From a candidate division FCPU426 bacterium (GTDB lineage: Bacteria; Oederibacteriota; JAAXVQ01; JAUVAV01): a stretch of DNA of 32,314 nt. The stretch lies in the NCBI GenBank assembly GCA_016929575.1, contig JAFGIQ010000188.1:1-32314 (forward strand), read 5' to 3'. This document shows, piece after piece, positions 16,375 to 24,211 of the stretch. The position numbers and the translations under genes are program-made. The notes beneath the pieces were generated by a model. That model made no database searches. It saw only the letters and a program-made list of their open reading frames with translations, and was not told the origin of the DNA. Positions within the stretch are counted from its first letter, which is position 1. Each line of letters opens with the position of its first letter.

Positions 16375-17273
16375 TGGTTTGCTTCCCCGGCCGCATATAA
16401 AACGCGTTCCATTTTCAACCAGCCCTCCTGAAAACGCGCCACCGCGAGCAACCGCCCCTCGGCATTTACAATGCGGTATGGCGTTTGCACACCTTGCATC
16501 CGGCTGGCAGCGGCCGGCAGGGGGCGGCCGTTTTGCACGGCCTTTTGCTCTAGGCGGTCAACAGGGTATTCTGGCAGATGGCGCAAAGCGTGATTACAGC
16601 TCACCAAACACGCCTCCAACCGGTCGGGCTGCAATTTTTCCTCCCACGTTGCCGCTGGCAGCGCTTCATCCCAAAAAAAACCGCTGCAGGCGGTCCTGGT
16701 CAGGCGGAGCAGATGGGCAGCGCAATCAAGCTTTTCCCCCAAATCCCTTGCCAGGCTGCGGATATAAGTCCCCCGTGAACAGGTTACTTCGCATTCCACA
16801 TCCGGCGTTTGCCAGGAAACCAACGTCAAGGCGTGAATGGTAATCGGCGTAGCCGGCAGCGCAACCGGCTTGCCCTGCCTGGCCCACTGGTACAAGCGCT
16901 TGCCCTGATAATGCCGTGCGGATATAAGCGGCGGGCGCTGATACTGCGCGCCGCAAAACTGCTCCAGCACCGCCGCCAGCTCACCCGAGGTTAACCTGGG
17001 AACCGGAAATTCCTGGAGCACTTTGCCGCTGGCGTCCAAGGTGTCCGTAACACTTCCCAGACGGATGACGGCGCGATAGGTTTTATCACCGGGGAGATAA
17101 GGAATAAGCTGGGTGGCCCTTTGCAAGGCGACTGTCAATACGCCGTCCGCCGGCGGGTCTAGCGTTCCCGCATGTCCGACGCGTTTCATCCGGCTCAGAC
17201 GACGGATGCGCCCAACCACGGCAGCGGATGTTGGGCCTACGGGTTTGATGAGGGGTAAAAAACCGCTTGGCAT
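16371..17273 (-). CDS. truB: tRNA pseudouridine-55 synthase TruB
   Basis: This 300-residue enzyme makes pseudouridine 55 in the T-loop of tRNAs. The catalytic Asp39 is in VGHAGTLDPPADGVL (family: GHxGTLDPxAxGVL). Further family motifs are RPPLISARHYQGKRLYQWAR and CSRGTYIRSLARDLG. The C-terminal part (about 240-295) reads as a PUA-like domain. It starts 6 nt after the nrnA stop and overlaps ribF by 4 nt. Confidence 0.95.
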   Translation of the reverse strand: MPSGFLPLIKPVGPTSAAVVGRIRRLSRMKRVGHAGTLDPPADGVLTVALQRATQLIPYLPGDKTYRAVIRLGSVTDTLDASGKVLQEFPVPRLTSGELAAVLEQFCGAQYQRPPLISARHYQGKRLYQWARQGKPVALPATPITIHALTLVSWQTPDVECEVTCSRGTYIRSLARDLGEKLDCAAHLLRLTRTACSGFFWDEALPAATWEEKLQPDRLEACLVSCNHALRHLPEYPVDRLEQKAVQNGRPLPAAASRMQGVQTPYRIVNAEGRLLAVARFQEGWLKMERVLYAAGEANQ

Positions 17274-17279
17274 GTCCTT

Positions 17280-18287
17280 TTAACCCTTGCTGGTTACTCT
17301 GCTTTCCACCTCGCGCAAGACCGCCGACTGCACAGTCATCATGGATCCGGACAATAGTGCCCCGGCTGCGCGCCGGTGTCCTCCCCCGCCAAATTGATGG
17401 GCAATGGTTGAAACATCCACGGCTCCCCGCGAGCGCAAAGAGACCTTGATGCGTCCATCGCTGGTCTCCAGAAAAAAAACCGCCACCTCCACCCCTTCAA
17501 CCGCACGGACGTAATTCACAAAATTTTCCGTCTGATTGGCCTTGGCGCCGGTCTGGGTTAACATGTCCTGGGTGATGGCAAACCACCCCACCTTGCGCTG
17601 TGCATTGTATTGCACCTGAGACAGTCCCCTGGCCAACAAGTGCAACCCTTCCGCCGGCACCCGCTCGTACAATTGCTCGTTCATGTAGCCGGGTTGAACC
17701 CCCAACTCCAGCAACTGGGCGATGATTTTATGCGTCTGCGGCGTGACCCCGGCATATTTAAAATGACCGGTATCGGTTGCTATCGCCGTGTAAATACCTA
17801 TCGCCATGCGATTGTTCCGTTGGCACCCCAGGGCGCAGATTAAATCCCACACCTGCTCTCCGGCTGCGGCCGCCACCGGATCGATCAAGTTGACCGTCCC
17901 GTAGCGCGTATTGAATACATGGTGATCGATATTGATGACGTGCGTGGCGCCGCCGGGCAGTACGATAACCCCGCCGCTGCGTTTTTCGTCCGGGCACTCT
18001 AAAAAAATAGCCACCTCGTGTTTTGTGGTATGCGGCACTTCCACCAGCACCCGTTCCCTTTCCGGCAAAAAATAATATAAATCCGGCGTGGGATTGGCAT
18101 TGACGATCGTGACTTTTTTTCCCAGGCTCAGCAGGGCCAGGCATAGGGCGGACTCGCTTCCCAGACCGTCCCCGTCCGGATTGACGTGGGTGGTCAGGAT
18201 GAAATCCTCATATTGTTTGATGATCGTTACCGCTTTTTCAAACTCCTGTTCATAGTCCCGATCACGTTCCAGTGTCTGTTCCACCAT
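17280..18287 (-). CDS. nrnA: DHH/DHHA1 phosphoesterase, NrnA-like nanoRNase/pAp phosphatase
   Basis: The 335-residue protein degrades short oligoribonucleotides and/or pAp. Motif I is HVNPDGDGLGS (34-44), motif III is IDHH (120-123), Asp172 is in ATDTG, and the DHHA1 substrate loop is GGGGHRRAAG (300-309). In motif II the usual metal-binding Asp (VLDxxD) is Glu97 (FLECPDEKR), a conservative change. The start at 18287 is chosen because a G-rich site (GGGGGGAG) lies 8 nt upstream; a GTG at 18296 is too close to that site. The gene overlaps the end of rbfA by 26 nt. In Firmicutes an nrnA homologue commonly sits between rbfA and truB, as here. Confidence 0.93.
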   Translation of the reverse strand: MVEQTLERDRDYEQEFEKAVTIIKQYEDFILTTHVNPDGDGLGSESALCLALLSLGKKVTIVNANPTPDLYYFLPERERVLVEVPHTTKHEVAIFLECPDEKRSGGVIVLPGGATHVINIDHHVFNTRYGTVNLIDPVAAAAGEQVWDLICALGCQRNNRMAIGIYTAIATDTGHFKYAGVTPQTHKIIAQLLELGVQPGYMNEQLYERVPAEGLHLLARGLSQVQYNAQRKVGWFAITQDMLTQTGAKANQTENFVNYVRAVEGVEVAVFFLETSDGRIKVSLRSRGAVDVSTIAHQFGGGGHRRAAGALLSGSMMTVQSAVLREVESRVTSKG

Positions 18288-18642
18288 CCGCGGCACTCCC
18301 CCCGTAATTCAATTCCGTCATTTTTTTCAAAATACGCTCCGTTTGTTCGGCTTCGGCATCAATTTCAAAAATCGGTTCCGGTATAATGCGCCACTGCAAA
18401 CGTTTCCCGAATTCCCGCCGGATATAGCCGGTGGCGTGCCGCAAGGCCTGCAACATTTGTTCCTGTTTCTCCCCGCCTTCCAGCGTGCGGACATAAATCC
18501 TGGCCTCGCGCATATCCGGTGAAACCTTGGCCCGGGTAATGGTGATCCACTGCAGCCGCGGATCTGATAATTTGCGGCGTATGATTTCCGAGGTCTCGCG
18601 AACAATCTGTGATGCCAAACGCTCTGTCCTTTTTGCCTTCAT
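18262..18642 (-). CDS. rbfA: Ribosome-binding factor A
   Basis: The 126-residue KH-fold protein binds the 30S subunit and aids 16S rRNA 5'-end maturation and cold adaptation. It has the family opening RTERLASQIVRETSEIIRRK, then LSDPRLQWITITRAKVSPDMREARIYV and the C-terminal LQWRIIPEPIFEID. A Gly/Asp/Thr-rich tail of about 12 residues follows and overlaps nrnA. It lies in the standard place after infB and the DUF503 gene. Confidence 0.95.
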   Translation of the reverse strand: MKAKRTERLASQIVRETSEIIRRKLSDPRLQWITITRAKVSPDMREARIYVRTLEGGEKQEQMLQALRHATGYIRREFGKRLQWRIIPEPIFEIDAEAEQTERILKKMTELNYGGSAADGGTDTGT

Positions 18643-18691
18643 CCTGCCGTCACCACGTTTTTGGTCTTTCCCCTTGGCCCCGTTTGTCTTT

Positions 18692-18985
18692 TCACCGGAT
18701 TTCCAAACAGTGATCCATCAATTCCGCTTCGTGAAAAGAGTCGATCAGAGTCAGTGCATGGGAAAGTGTTGAATTTGCTCCCCGCGCCGTGGTATTCACG
18801 CAGGCCACGGCGATGCGGGAACGTTGCCAGAGGTCCTGGTGTTCCACCTCCGCCACCGAAACATTCAATTTTTGCCGCAGGCGTTCGAGTATTTTTCTAA
18901 GTATCATCCGCTTTTCTTTAAGCGAATGATTGTCCGGAAAATGAAGCTCGCCGGTTAGCAGGCCGACAACCACGTCCCCTCCCAT
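18692..18985 (-). CDS. ylxP: DUF503 protein (YlxP family)
   Basis: The 97-residue protein has the DUF503 pattern: VVVGLLTGELHFPDNHSLKEKR at the N-terminus (Ser-Leu-Lys-Glu-Lys-Arg), LRKILERLRQKLNVSVAEVEHQDLWQRS in the middle, and an ending like that of the family. In Bacillus, ylxP lies between infB and rbfA, exactly the position here (42 nt after infB, 49 nt before rbfA). The biochemical role is not established; the location suggests ribosome or translation factor maturation. Confidence 0.9.
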   Translation of the reverse strand: MGGDVVVGLLTGELHFPDNHSLKEKRMILRKILERLRQKLNVSVAEVEHQDLWQRSRIAVACVNTTARGANSTLSHALTLIDSFHEAELMDHCLEIR

Positions 18986-19027
18986 TCCGGGTTCACCCGT
19001 ACAACAAGACGCTCCCTTTTCTGGTGT

Positions 19028-21187
19028 TTACAATTTCTGCGCCACTGTTTCGAGCGTAAAGGCCTCAATCACATCACCGGGCTCGTATTTCTTAAAACCG
19101 CTGATGGCAATGCCGCATTCCTGGCCGGCAGTCACTTCTTTCACATCGTCTTTAAACCTACGCAAGGATTCAATTTTCGCCGAGTGCAGAATCTGCCCGT
19201 CGCGGACCACTTTGCCGTACGCCTGGCGGAGAATTTTACCGTTGATCACCTGCGAACCGGCGATATGCATCCCTGAGGAAAGCTTGAATAACTCCCTGAC
19301 TTCCGCCTTGCCGATGGGCACTTCATGATAGTGCGGCTCCAGGAGCCCTTCCATGGCGGCCCTGACATCTTCCACCATTTCATAAATAACCGAATAGATG
19401 CGCACATCCACCTGTTCATTTTTGGTGAGCTGATCAACCTCGCTTTCCGCCTTGACATTAAAACCCAGCAGAATCGCGTTGCTGGCGCTGGCCAGCATCA
19501 CATCGGTCCGGGAAATATTTCCCACCCCGCTGTGAATGCAGGTCAACTTCACCTTGTCCGTAGAGAGCGCCTCCAATGAGTTTTTCAGCACCTCCGCGGA
19601 TCCCTGCGCATCCGATTTGATGATAATCTTCAATTCCTTGATGGCGCCTTCCGCGATTTGCTCTTTTAAATTATCCAGCGTCACTTTTTGCGCCCGATAG
19701 AGATCCTGTTCGCGCTTGATCATCTGCCGTTTCATGGCGATTTGACGGGCCAGTTTATCACTGGCGACGACTTGAAAAAAATCCCCGGCCGTAGGAAGCC
19801 CGGACAATCCTTGGATCTCCGCCGGCATGCTTGGGCCGGCGTTTTTCATCACTTTTCCGTGCTCGTTTACCAAGGCGCGCACGCGCCCGTATTGGGCGCC
19901 GGTGACCACGGGATCGCTTACCTTCAGGATTCCCTTTTGCACCAATACCGTTGCCACCACCCCGCGTCCGCGGTCCAATTTTGCCTCGATAATCGTCCCC
20001 TTGGCGCGGACTTTGCGGTTGGCCTTCAATTCCAGCATTTCCGCTTCCAATAATAACATCTCCAACAATTTATCCAAGCCTATGCGTTTTTTGGCCGAGA
20101 TTTCGATAAAAATGGTCTTGCCGCCCCATTCTTCGGGAAGCAGGTTGTACTTGGTAAGCTCCTTCTTGATACGTTCCGGATCCGCGCCGGGTTTATCCAT
20201 TTTATTGATGGCGACGATGATCGGCACATTGGCGGCTTGCGCATGATCGATGGCTTCCACTGTTTGCGGTTGAACGCCGTCGTCGGCAGCCACCACCAAT
20301 ACGACCACATCCGTTACCTGTGCTCCCCGCGCGCGCAAGGTCGTAAAGGCTTCATGACCGGGTGTGTCCAAAAAAGTCACATATCCTTTGGGAAGCTTTA
20401 CCTGGTAGGCGCCGATGTGCTGGGTGATGCCTCCGGCTTCGCCTTCCATCACGTTTGTTTCCTGAATGGCGTCCAAAAGCGAGGTTTTGCCATGATTCAC
20501 ATGCCCCATGATGGTGACCACCGGCGGCCGGGAAAGCCGGTCTTCCAACCGGTCCTCCTCCTCATCCTGGGCCAGGATATCTTCTCCGTATAACTCCTCA
20601 TATTCCGGACGATACCCAAGTTCGGACAAAAAAATCTCCAGCGTGTCGTGATCCAACCGTTGATTGATGGTGGCAAATACTCCCAGTCCCATCAGTTTTT
20701 TGATCACTTCCGCCGGCTTTAATTCCACCCGCTCTGCCACATCACTCACCGTTGCCGCCTCGGGGAGCTTCAACATCACGAGTTCGGCCTGCGTTTCAGG
20801 CTTTGTGGCCTCTGGTTCCGGTTCCGGTTCGGGCTCAGGCTCAGGCTCGGGCTCGGGTTCGGGCTCCACTTCTTCCTCGAATTCTAAAACGGACACGCTT
20901 TCCGCTGCAGGCTCCGGCAGCATGCTCTCCGGCGTCCGGGATACGGCGGACAACGCCTCCTGTTGTTCCTCCTCCTCCTTGACGGCAAGCGTCATGCCCG
21001 GCACAATGGTGTCATCCAGTATTTCATCCTCTCCCCAATGCCGTTTGATATAGGCAACCGTTTCGTCTTCCAAAACGCTCATATGGCTTTTGACTTCGAT
21101 ACGCATTTTTTTAAGCTCCCCCAGCAACTCTTTGGAGGTTAATTTCAATTCCTTGGCCAATTCAAAGACACGGACTTTTTGTGTCAT
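19028..21187 (-). CDS. infB: Translation initiation factor IF-2
   Basis: The 719-residue GTPase places fMet-tRNA on the 30S subunit. It has an N-terminal IF2_N domain (about 1-55, VRVFELAKELKLTSKELL), an acidic linker with about nine Pro-Glu repeats (107-124), and a second IF2_N domain (about 135-195). The G domain has GHVNHGKT (226-233), DTPGHEAF (272-279) and NKMD (326-329), followed by domains II-IV, including the fMet-tRNA-binding end ECGIAISGFKKYEPGDVIEAF. Length matches Bacillus IF2. Its start overlaps the nusA stop by 4 nt (21184-21187), with no ylxR or ylxQ between, unlike the Bacillus operon. Confidence 0.97.
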   Translation of the reverse strand: MTQKVRVFELAKELKLTSKELLGELKKMRIEVKSHMSVLEDETVAYIKRHWGEDEILDDTIVPGMTLAVKEEEEQQEALSAVSRTPESMLPEPAAESVSVLEFEEEVEPEPEPEPEPEPEPEPEPEATKPETQAELVMLKLPEAATVSDVAERVELKPAEVIKKLMGLGVFATINQRLDHDTLEIFLSELGYRPEYEELYGEDILAQDEEEDRLEDRLSRPPVVTIMGHVNHGKTSLLDAIQETNVMEGEAGGITQHIGAYQVKLPKGYVTFLDTPGHEAFTTLRARGAQVTDVVVLVVAADDGVQPQTVEAIDHAQAANVPIIVAINKMDKPGADPERIKKELTKYNLLPEEWGGKTIFIEISAKKRIGLDKLLEMLLLEAEMLELKANRKVRAKGTIIEAKLDRGRGVVATVLVQKGILKVSDPVVTGAQYGRVRALVNEHGKVMKNAGPSMPAEIQGLSGLPTAGDFFQVVASDKLARQIAMKRQMIKREQDLYRAQKVTLDNLKEQIAEGAIKELKIIIKSDAQGSAEVLKNSLEALSTDKVKLTCIHSGVGNISRTDVMLASASNAILLGFNVKAESEVDQLTKNEQVDVRIYSVIYEMVEDVRAAMEGLLEPHYHEVPIGKAEVRELFKLSSGMHIAGSQVINGKILRQAYGKVVRDGQILHSAKIESLRRFKDDVKEVTAGQECGIAISGFKKYEPGDVIEAFTLETVAQKL
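20813..20868 (-). repeat. Hexanucleotide tandem repeat encoding Pro-Glu in infB
   Basis: An imperfect 6-bp repeat (plus strand GGCTCG, GGCTCA, GGTTCC variants) encodes about nine Pro-Glu units in the IF2 linker. It keeps the frame and is probably length-variable by slippage. Confidence 0.7.
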
Positions 21188-22680
21188 TTTTTCTCACCTT
21201 CTTCTTCCGAGTCGCCGGGCGATTCATGCACATCCTGCTTTTGCACCGTCTCGTGCTGGGAGCGCCCGGTTTCTGCCGAGATGGCTTCCTGCTCGACCGC
21301 GCGGTCCAGCCCGGCAAACAATTCGCCCGCCTTCAGTTCCCGGCTTTTTTCCACTTTGTTGTCATCCAGATCACTGAACTTGGCAAATAGTTCGGCAGCC
21401 GTTCTTTCCTCCTTGGCCGCGGGTTGCGGCAGGTAATCTTTTATGCTGGCCACTATCTTTTCGGCCGTTCTCTGGCCTATGCCCGGGATAGCGGTCAATT
21501 TTTCAAAACTCACATTGAGGAAATCCCCCACGGTCATATACCCCGCCGCCTGCAGACGCTCCGCCAGCTTGGGCGTTATCCCCGGAATTTTATTCAAAGC
21601 AGGAGCAGTCCGCATAAAGGCCTCCTCCGCTTTTTTACGCATTTCCTGCTGATTCTTCGTCATGCTGATGATGTCAATCTTCCATCCGATCAATTTTGAT
21701 GCCAGCCGCACATTCTGCCCGTTTTTCCCAATGGCCAAGGCCAGCTGGTCGTCGTTGACAATCACGATGGCGTGGTTTTTTTCCGCGGAAATTTCCACTT
21801 TGGAAATTTTAGCCGGCTGCAAGGCCGCGCTCAACAGGGTTTCGATATTCTCTGAAAAAAGAATTACGTCTATTTTCTCCCCGTGGATCTCGCGCACAAT
21901 GGCCTGGATCCGCGAACCCTTGATGCCCACGCAGGCTCCCACCGGATCCACATTTTTATCCTTGGAGCATACCGCCACTTTGGAACGGGCGCCGGCCTCC
22001 CGGGCAATCGTACGTATTTCAACCACTCCGTCCGCGACCTCCGGCACTTCCATTTCAAACAATTTTCGAATAAGACCGGGATGCGAGCGCGAGAGCACCA
22101 CTTGGGGCGACCGGCTGGTTCTCCGCACATCCATGATGTAGGCCTTGATGCGTTCCCCGCTTTTATAACTCTCTCTGGAGACTTGCTCGCGAAAAGGCAG
22201 TATGGCCTCCGTATCCCCCAGATCAATGACCAAATTCTTGTGTTCCAGCCGGAGCACCACGCCATTGACCATCTCTCCCTGACGCTTTTTGAATTCCTCA
22301 AAGATGGCATTGCGTTCGGATTCCCGCACGCGTTGCAGCATGACCTGCTTCGCCGTTTGGGCGGCGATGCGTCCGAAGTCCGACGGGCGCATGGTCAGCT
22401 CAACACTGTCCCCTTCCTGCAGCTTGGGATTGATACGCTGCGCCTCCTCCAAAGAGATTTCATTCCATGGTTCATGCACCTCAGACACCACTTTTTTCTT
22501 GAGAAACGCCAGCAAATCCCCGGTCACGGAGTTGAATTCCACCCGAATATCCTGCGCAGTACCGTGGTTTTTCCTCGAGGCTGAAATGAGAGCCGCCTCA
22601 ATGGCCTGAATGAGAACTGCACGGTCTACTTTGCGCGCCCTTTCAATTTGGCGCATTACTTCGATTAATTGTGTGCCCAT
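21184..22680 (-). CDS. nusA: Transcription termination/antitermination factor NusA
   Basis: With the ATG at 22680 the product has 498 residues; an in-frame ATG at 22701 would add seven and lacks a ribosome site, whereas AAGGGTGGG precedes 22680. Order: NusA_N (about 1-125, DRAVLIQAIEAALISASRK), S1 (about 130-200), two KH domains (VCSKDKNVDPVGACVGIKG and later IVNDDQLALAIGKNGQNVRLA), a helix-hairpin-helix region (IPGITPKLAERLQAAGY, IPGIGQRTAEKIV), then an acidic, Glu-rich tail. NusA binds RNA polymerase and modulates pausing, termination and antitermination. It is the first gene of the translation operon; rimP, usually upstream, is missing. Its leader holds an intrinsic terminator. Confidence 0.96.
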   Translation of the reverse strand: MGTQLIEVMRQIERARKVDRAVLIQAIEAALISASRKNHGTAQDIRVEFNSVTGDLLAFLKKKVVSEVHEPWNEISLEEAQRINPKLQEGDSVELTMRPSDFGRIAAQTAKQVMLQRVRESERNAIFEEFKKRQGEMVNGVVLRLEHKNLVIDLGDTEAILPFREQVSRESYKSGERIKAYIMDVRRTSRSPQVVLSRSHPGLIRKLFEMEVPEVADGVVEIRTIAREAGARSKVAVCSKDKNVDPVGACVGIKGSRIQAIVREIHGEKIDVILFSENIETLLSAALQPAKISKVEISAEKNHAIVIVNDDQLALAIGKNGQNVRLASKLIGWKIDIISMTKNQQEMRKKAEEAFMRTAPALNKIPGITPKLAERLQAAGYMTVGDFLNVSFEKLTAIPGIGQRTAEKIVASIKDYLPQPAAKEERTAAELFAKFSDLDDNKVEKSRELKAGELFAGLDRAVEQEAISAETGRSQHETVQKQDVHESPGDSEEEGEKK

Positions 22681-22754
22681 AATCCCACCCTTGTCACCCA
22701 TGATTGGCCTGGAAGGCGTCTCCCCGCCCCCGGCTAAAACGGTTGTTTTTCATA

Positions 22755-22789
22755 TTGTAAGATATGTAATAATCTGTATGCCCTTACAA
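22755..22789 (-). promoter_or_regulatory. TTGTAAG/CTTACAA inverted repeat in the nusA leader
   Basis: TTGTAAG at 22755-22761 and CTTACAA at 22783-22789 (plus strand) are perfect inverted copies. A further CTTACAA lies at 22884-22890, at the predicted transcript start. In the minus-strand RNA the downstream CUUACAA can therefore pair with either of two UUGUAAG copies, one on each side of the terminator. A further hairpin, CAGTGC/GCACTG, lies at 22792-22809. Confidence 0.45.
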
Positions 22790-22833
22790 ACCAGTGCTGT
22801 CTGGCACTGTGCAGGAACACACGCTTTTTCTCT

Positions 22834-22871
22834 AAAAATAAAAAGAGTGGGCGTATTTTCCCCACTCTTTT
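22834..22871 (-). terminator. Intrinsic terminator in the nusA leader (attenuator candidate)
   Basis: An 11-bp perfect stem (22841-22851 with 22861-22871) and 9-nt loop are followed on the minus strand by TTTTTATTTTT. It lies about 20 nt after the predicted start of the nusA transcript and about 155 nt before the nusA ATG. The upstream CCACT (22878-22882 region) can pair with AGTGG of the terminator stem and so prevent it. Confidence 0.65.
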
Positions 22872-22897
22872 CGTCTAAGTGGTCTTACAACTATGAT

Positions 22898-22926
22898 AGC
22901 ATATGGCTGTCATGGGTGCAAGTCAA
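22898..22926 (-). promoter_or_regulatory. Promoter of the nusA operon leader
   Basis: On the minus strand, TTGACT (22921-22926), a 17-bp spacer and TATGCT (22898-22903) predict a start near 22891. Transcripts would meet the terminator at 22834-22871 after about 57 nt. Confidence 0.55.
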
Positions 22927-22972
22927 GCAAAAAATGACCATCCCGCCTTTTTGTATTTTACCGCACTAGTTT

Positions 22973-23002
22973 TTGACGAAGAGCACATTTTTTTGTTAAT
23001 AT
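22973..23002 (+). promoter_or_regulatory. Candidate promoter of murB
   Basis: TTGACG (22973-22978), an 18-bp spacer and TAATAT (22997-23002) would give a leader of about 275 nt containing both inverted repeats below. It is a moderate match only. Confidence 0.35.
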
Positions 23003-23043
23003 TAGGATATAAGTGTCCAAATTGGGATTGAGAAAGACGCGAT

Positions 23044-23071
23044 GCCTATTGAAAAATTGGCGCCAATAGGC
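23044..23071. repeat. Hairpin upstream of murB
   Basis: GCCTATTG (23044-23051) and CAATAGGC (23064-23071) pair perfectly around a 12-nt loop. The loop side contains TTGGCGCCAA, itself a palindrome (23058-23067). No U-tract follows. Confidence 0.55.
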
Positions 23072-23077
23072 ACCCAG

Positions 23078-23217
23078 ACTGCCGGAGATATCTTTTTGCC
23101 AAGGTGGGGCGGGAACGCGTGCACAAACCGCAGGGATGGAGCGCATCCGCCAAAATGGTTGCAGCCGTGGACGTTTCTTTTCCTCTGCCACCTTGGCAAA
23201 AAGATATCTCCGGCAGT
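23078..23217. repeat. 140-bp element with 30-bp perfect inverted ends
   Basis: Bases 23078-23107 and 23188-23217 are exact reverse complements (30/30), separated by 80 bp that contain a small GGATG/CATCC hairpin (23134-23148). No direct target duplication is visible at the ends. It lies in the leader of murB, 68 bp before the chosen start. The length of the perfect arms argues for a recent MITE-like insertion or a maintained structure; coding frames through it give no recognisable protein. Confidence 0.7.
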
Positions 23218-23285
23218 ATTCACGCAATTCGGACAGCAATGAATATAGGACACGTTTTACAAAACGCTCAGGAAGGACCAGCACT

Positions 23286-24200
23286 TTGCACACGCTCCCC
23301 GAGGTTGTGGCAAAACTAAGCCGTGCGGCTGGGGTGCCGGTATCTACCGACTTTTCCATGGCCAGGGAATGTTCCTTTAGGCTGGGAGGAAATGCCAGGT
23401 ATTTTTGCACGCCCCTAACTGCCGAGGCCCTACGCGATTGCATCGAAGTCTGCCGCCGGCTGTCACTGGCTTATATTGTAATCGGCGGCGGCGCCAACCT
23501 GGTTTTTCGAGATGATGGTTTTGACGGCGTGGTCCTGAGCACCAAGGGCCTTAATCATTTTTCCATCGTTTCCCCGGGCCGGGTTCAGGTGGGCGCCGGG
23601 CTGGACAATGCGGACTTGACCGCATATACCCTCCAATACGCCCTCACTGGTTTTGAATGGGCCTCTGGTCTGCCCGGCACTGTGGGCGGCGGTATTTTCA
23701 TGAACGCCAAATGTTATGGCGCCAGTTTCGCGGACATTGTTTTGACAGTAACTGCCCTGACCTCCGCGGAAGGGCTGACCACCAAGTCCAAGGCCGATTG
23801 CGGCTTCACCTATAAAAACAGCGTATTTCAGCAGAGCGGCGAAATTATAGTCTCCGCCATGCTGGGATTGACTCCAGGTCAGACTGAAGCAATTGCCGGC
23901 CGCACCAAGGAGGTGCTGCAAGACCGGATGGATAAAGGCCAGTTTCTCTTCCCTTCCGCGGGCTGTGTTTTTAAAAACGACTACCATTGCGGCATCCCCG
24001 CCGGCAGTTTGATTGAAACCGCCGGTTTAAAGGGCCGGCAGATCGGCGGGGTCCGCGTTTTTGAACAGCACGCCAATTTTTTGGTCAATACCGGCCGGGG
24101 CCGCACCCAGGATATCCTCGATCTGATGGCTTTGATCCAGGACGAAGTCTTCAAAAAACACGGCGTGCGTTTGGAACCCGAAATAAAAATCGTGCCCTAA
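23286..24200 (+). CDS. murB: UDP-N-acetylenolpyruvoylglucosamine reductase MurB
   Basis: I take the TTG at 23286 as start because AGGAAGG (23270-23276) lies 9 nt upstream. The frame is open back to 23136, but that part runs through the inverted repeat and has no family similarity. The 304-residue FAD enzyme makes UDP-MurNAc for peptidoglycan. FAD-binding motifs are FRLGGNARYF (31-40), IGGGANLVFRDDGF (66-79) and GLPGTVGGGIFMNAKCYG (128-145). In the active site, the usual Tyr-Arg-x-Ser is YKNS (176-179, Lys for Arg) and the proton-donor Ser is Cys227 (SAGCVFKN); the terminal Glu is in LEPEIKIV. The Cys variant occurs in the family; Arg to Lys is less usual. A GNAT gene follows after 11 nt. Confidence 0.93.
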   Translation: MHTLPEVVAKLSRAAGVPVSTDFSMARECSFRLGGNARYFCTPLTAEALRDCIEVCRRLSLAYIVIGGGANLVFRDDGFDGVVLSTKGLNHFSIVSPGRVQVGAGLDNADLTAYTLQYALTGFEWASGLPGTVGGGIFMNAKCYGASFADIVLTVTALTSAEGLTTKSKADCGFTYKNSVFQQSGEIIVSAMLGLTPGQTEAIAGRTKEVLQDRMDKGQFLFPSAGCVFKNDYHCGIPAGSLIETAGLKGRQIGGVRVFEQHANFLVNTGRGRTQDILDLMALIQDEVFKKHGVRLEPEIKIVP

Positions 24201-24211
24201 AAGGATTTTAC

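Noticed and set aside
18262-18287. Frameshift between rbfA and nrnA
   Set aside because: The 26-nt overlap is in different frames with a G-rich ribosome site before the nrnA ATG, and both proteins are full length.
20813-20868. CRISPR-like or minisatellite array
   Set aside because: It is a 6-bp coding repeat giving Pro-Glu units within the IF2 linker, in frame and common in such linkers.
23078-23217. Intrinsic terminator between divergent genes
   Set aside because: The arms are 30 bp with an 80-bp centre and no U-tract follows on either strand.
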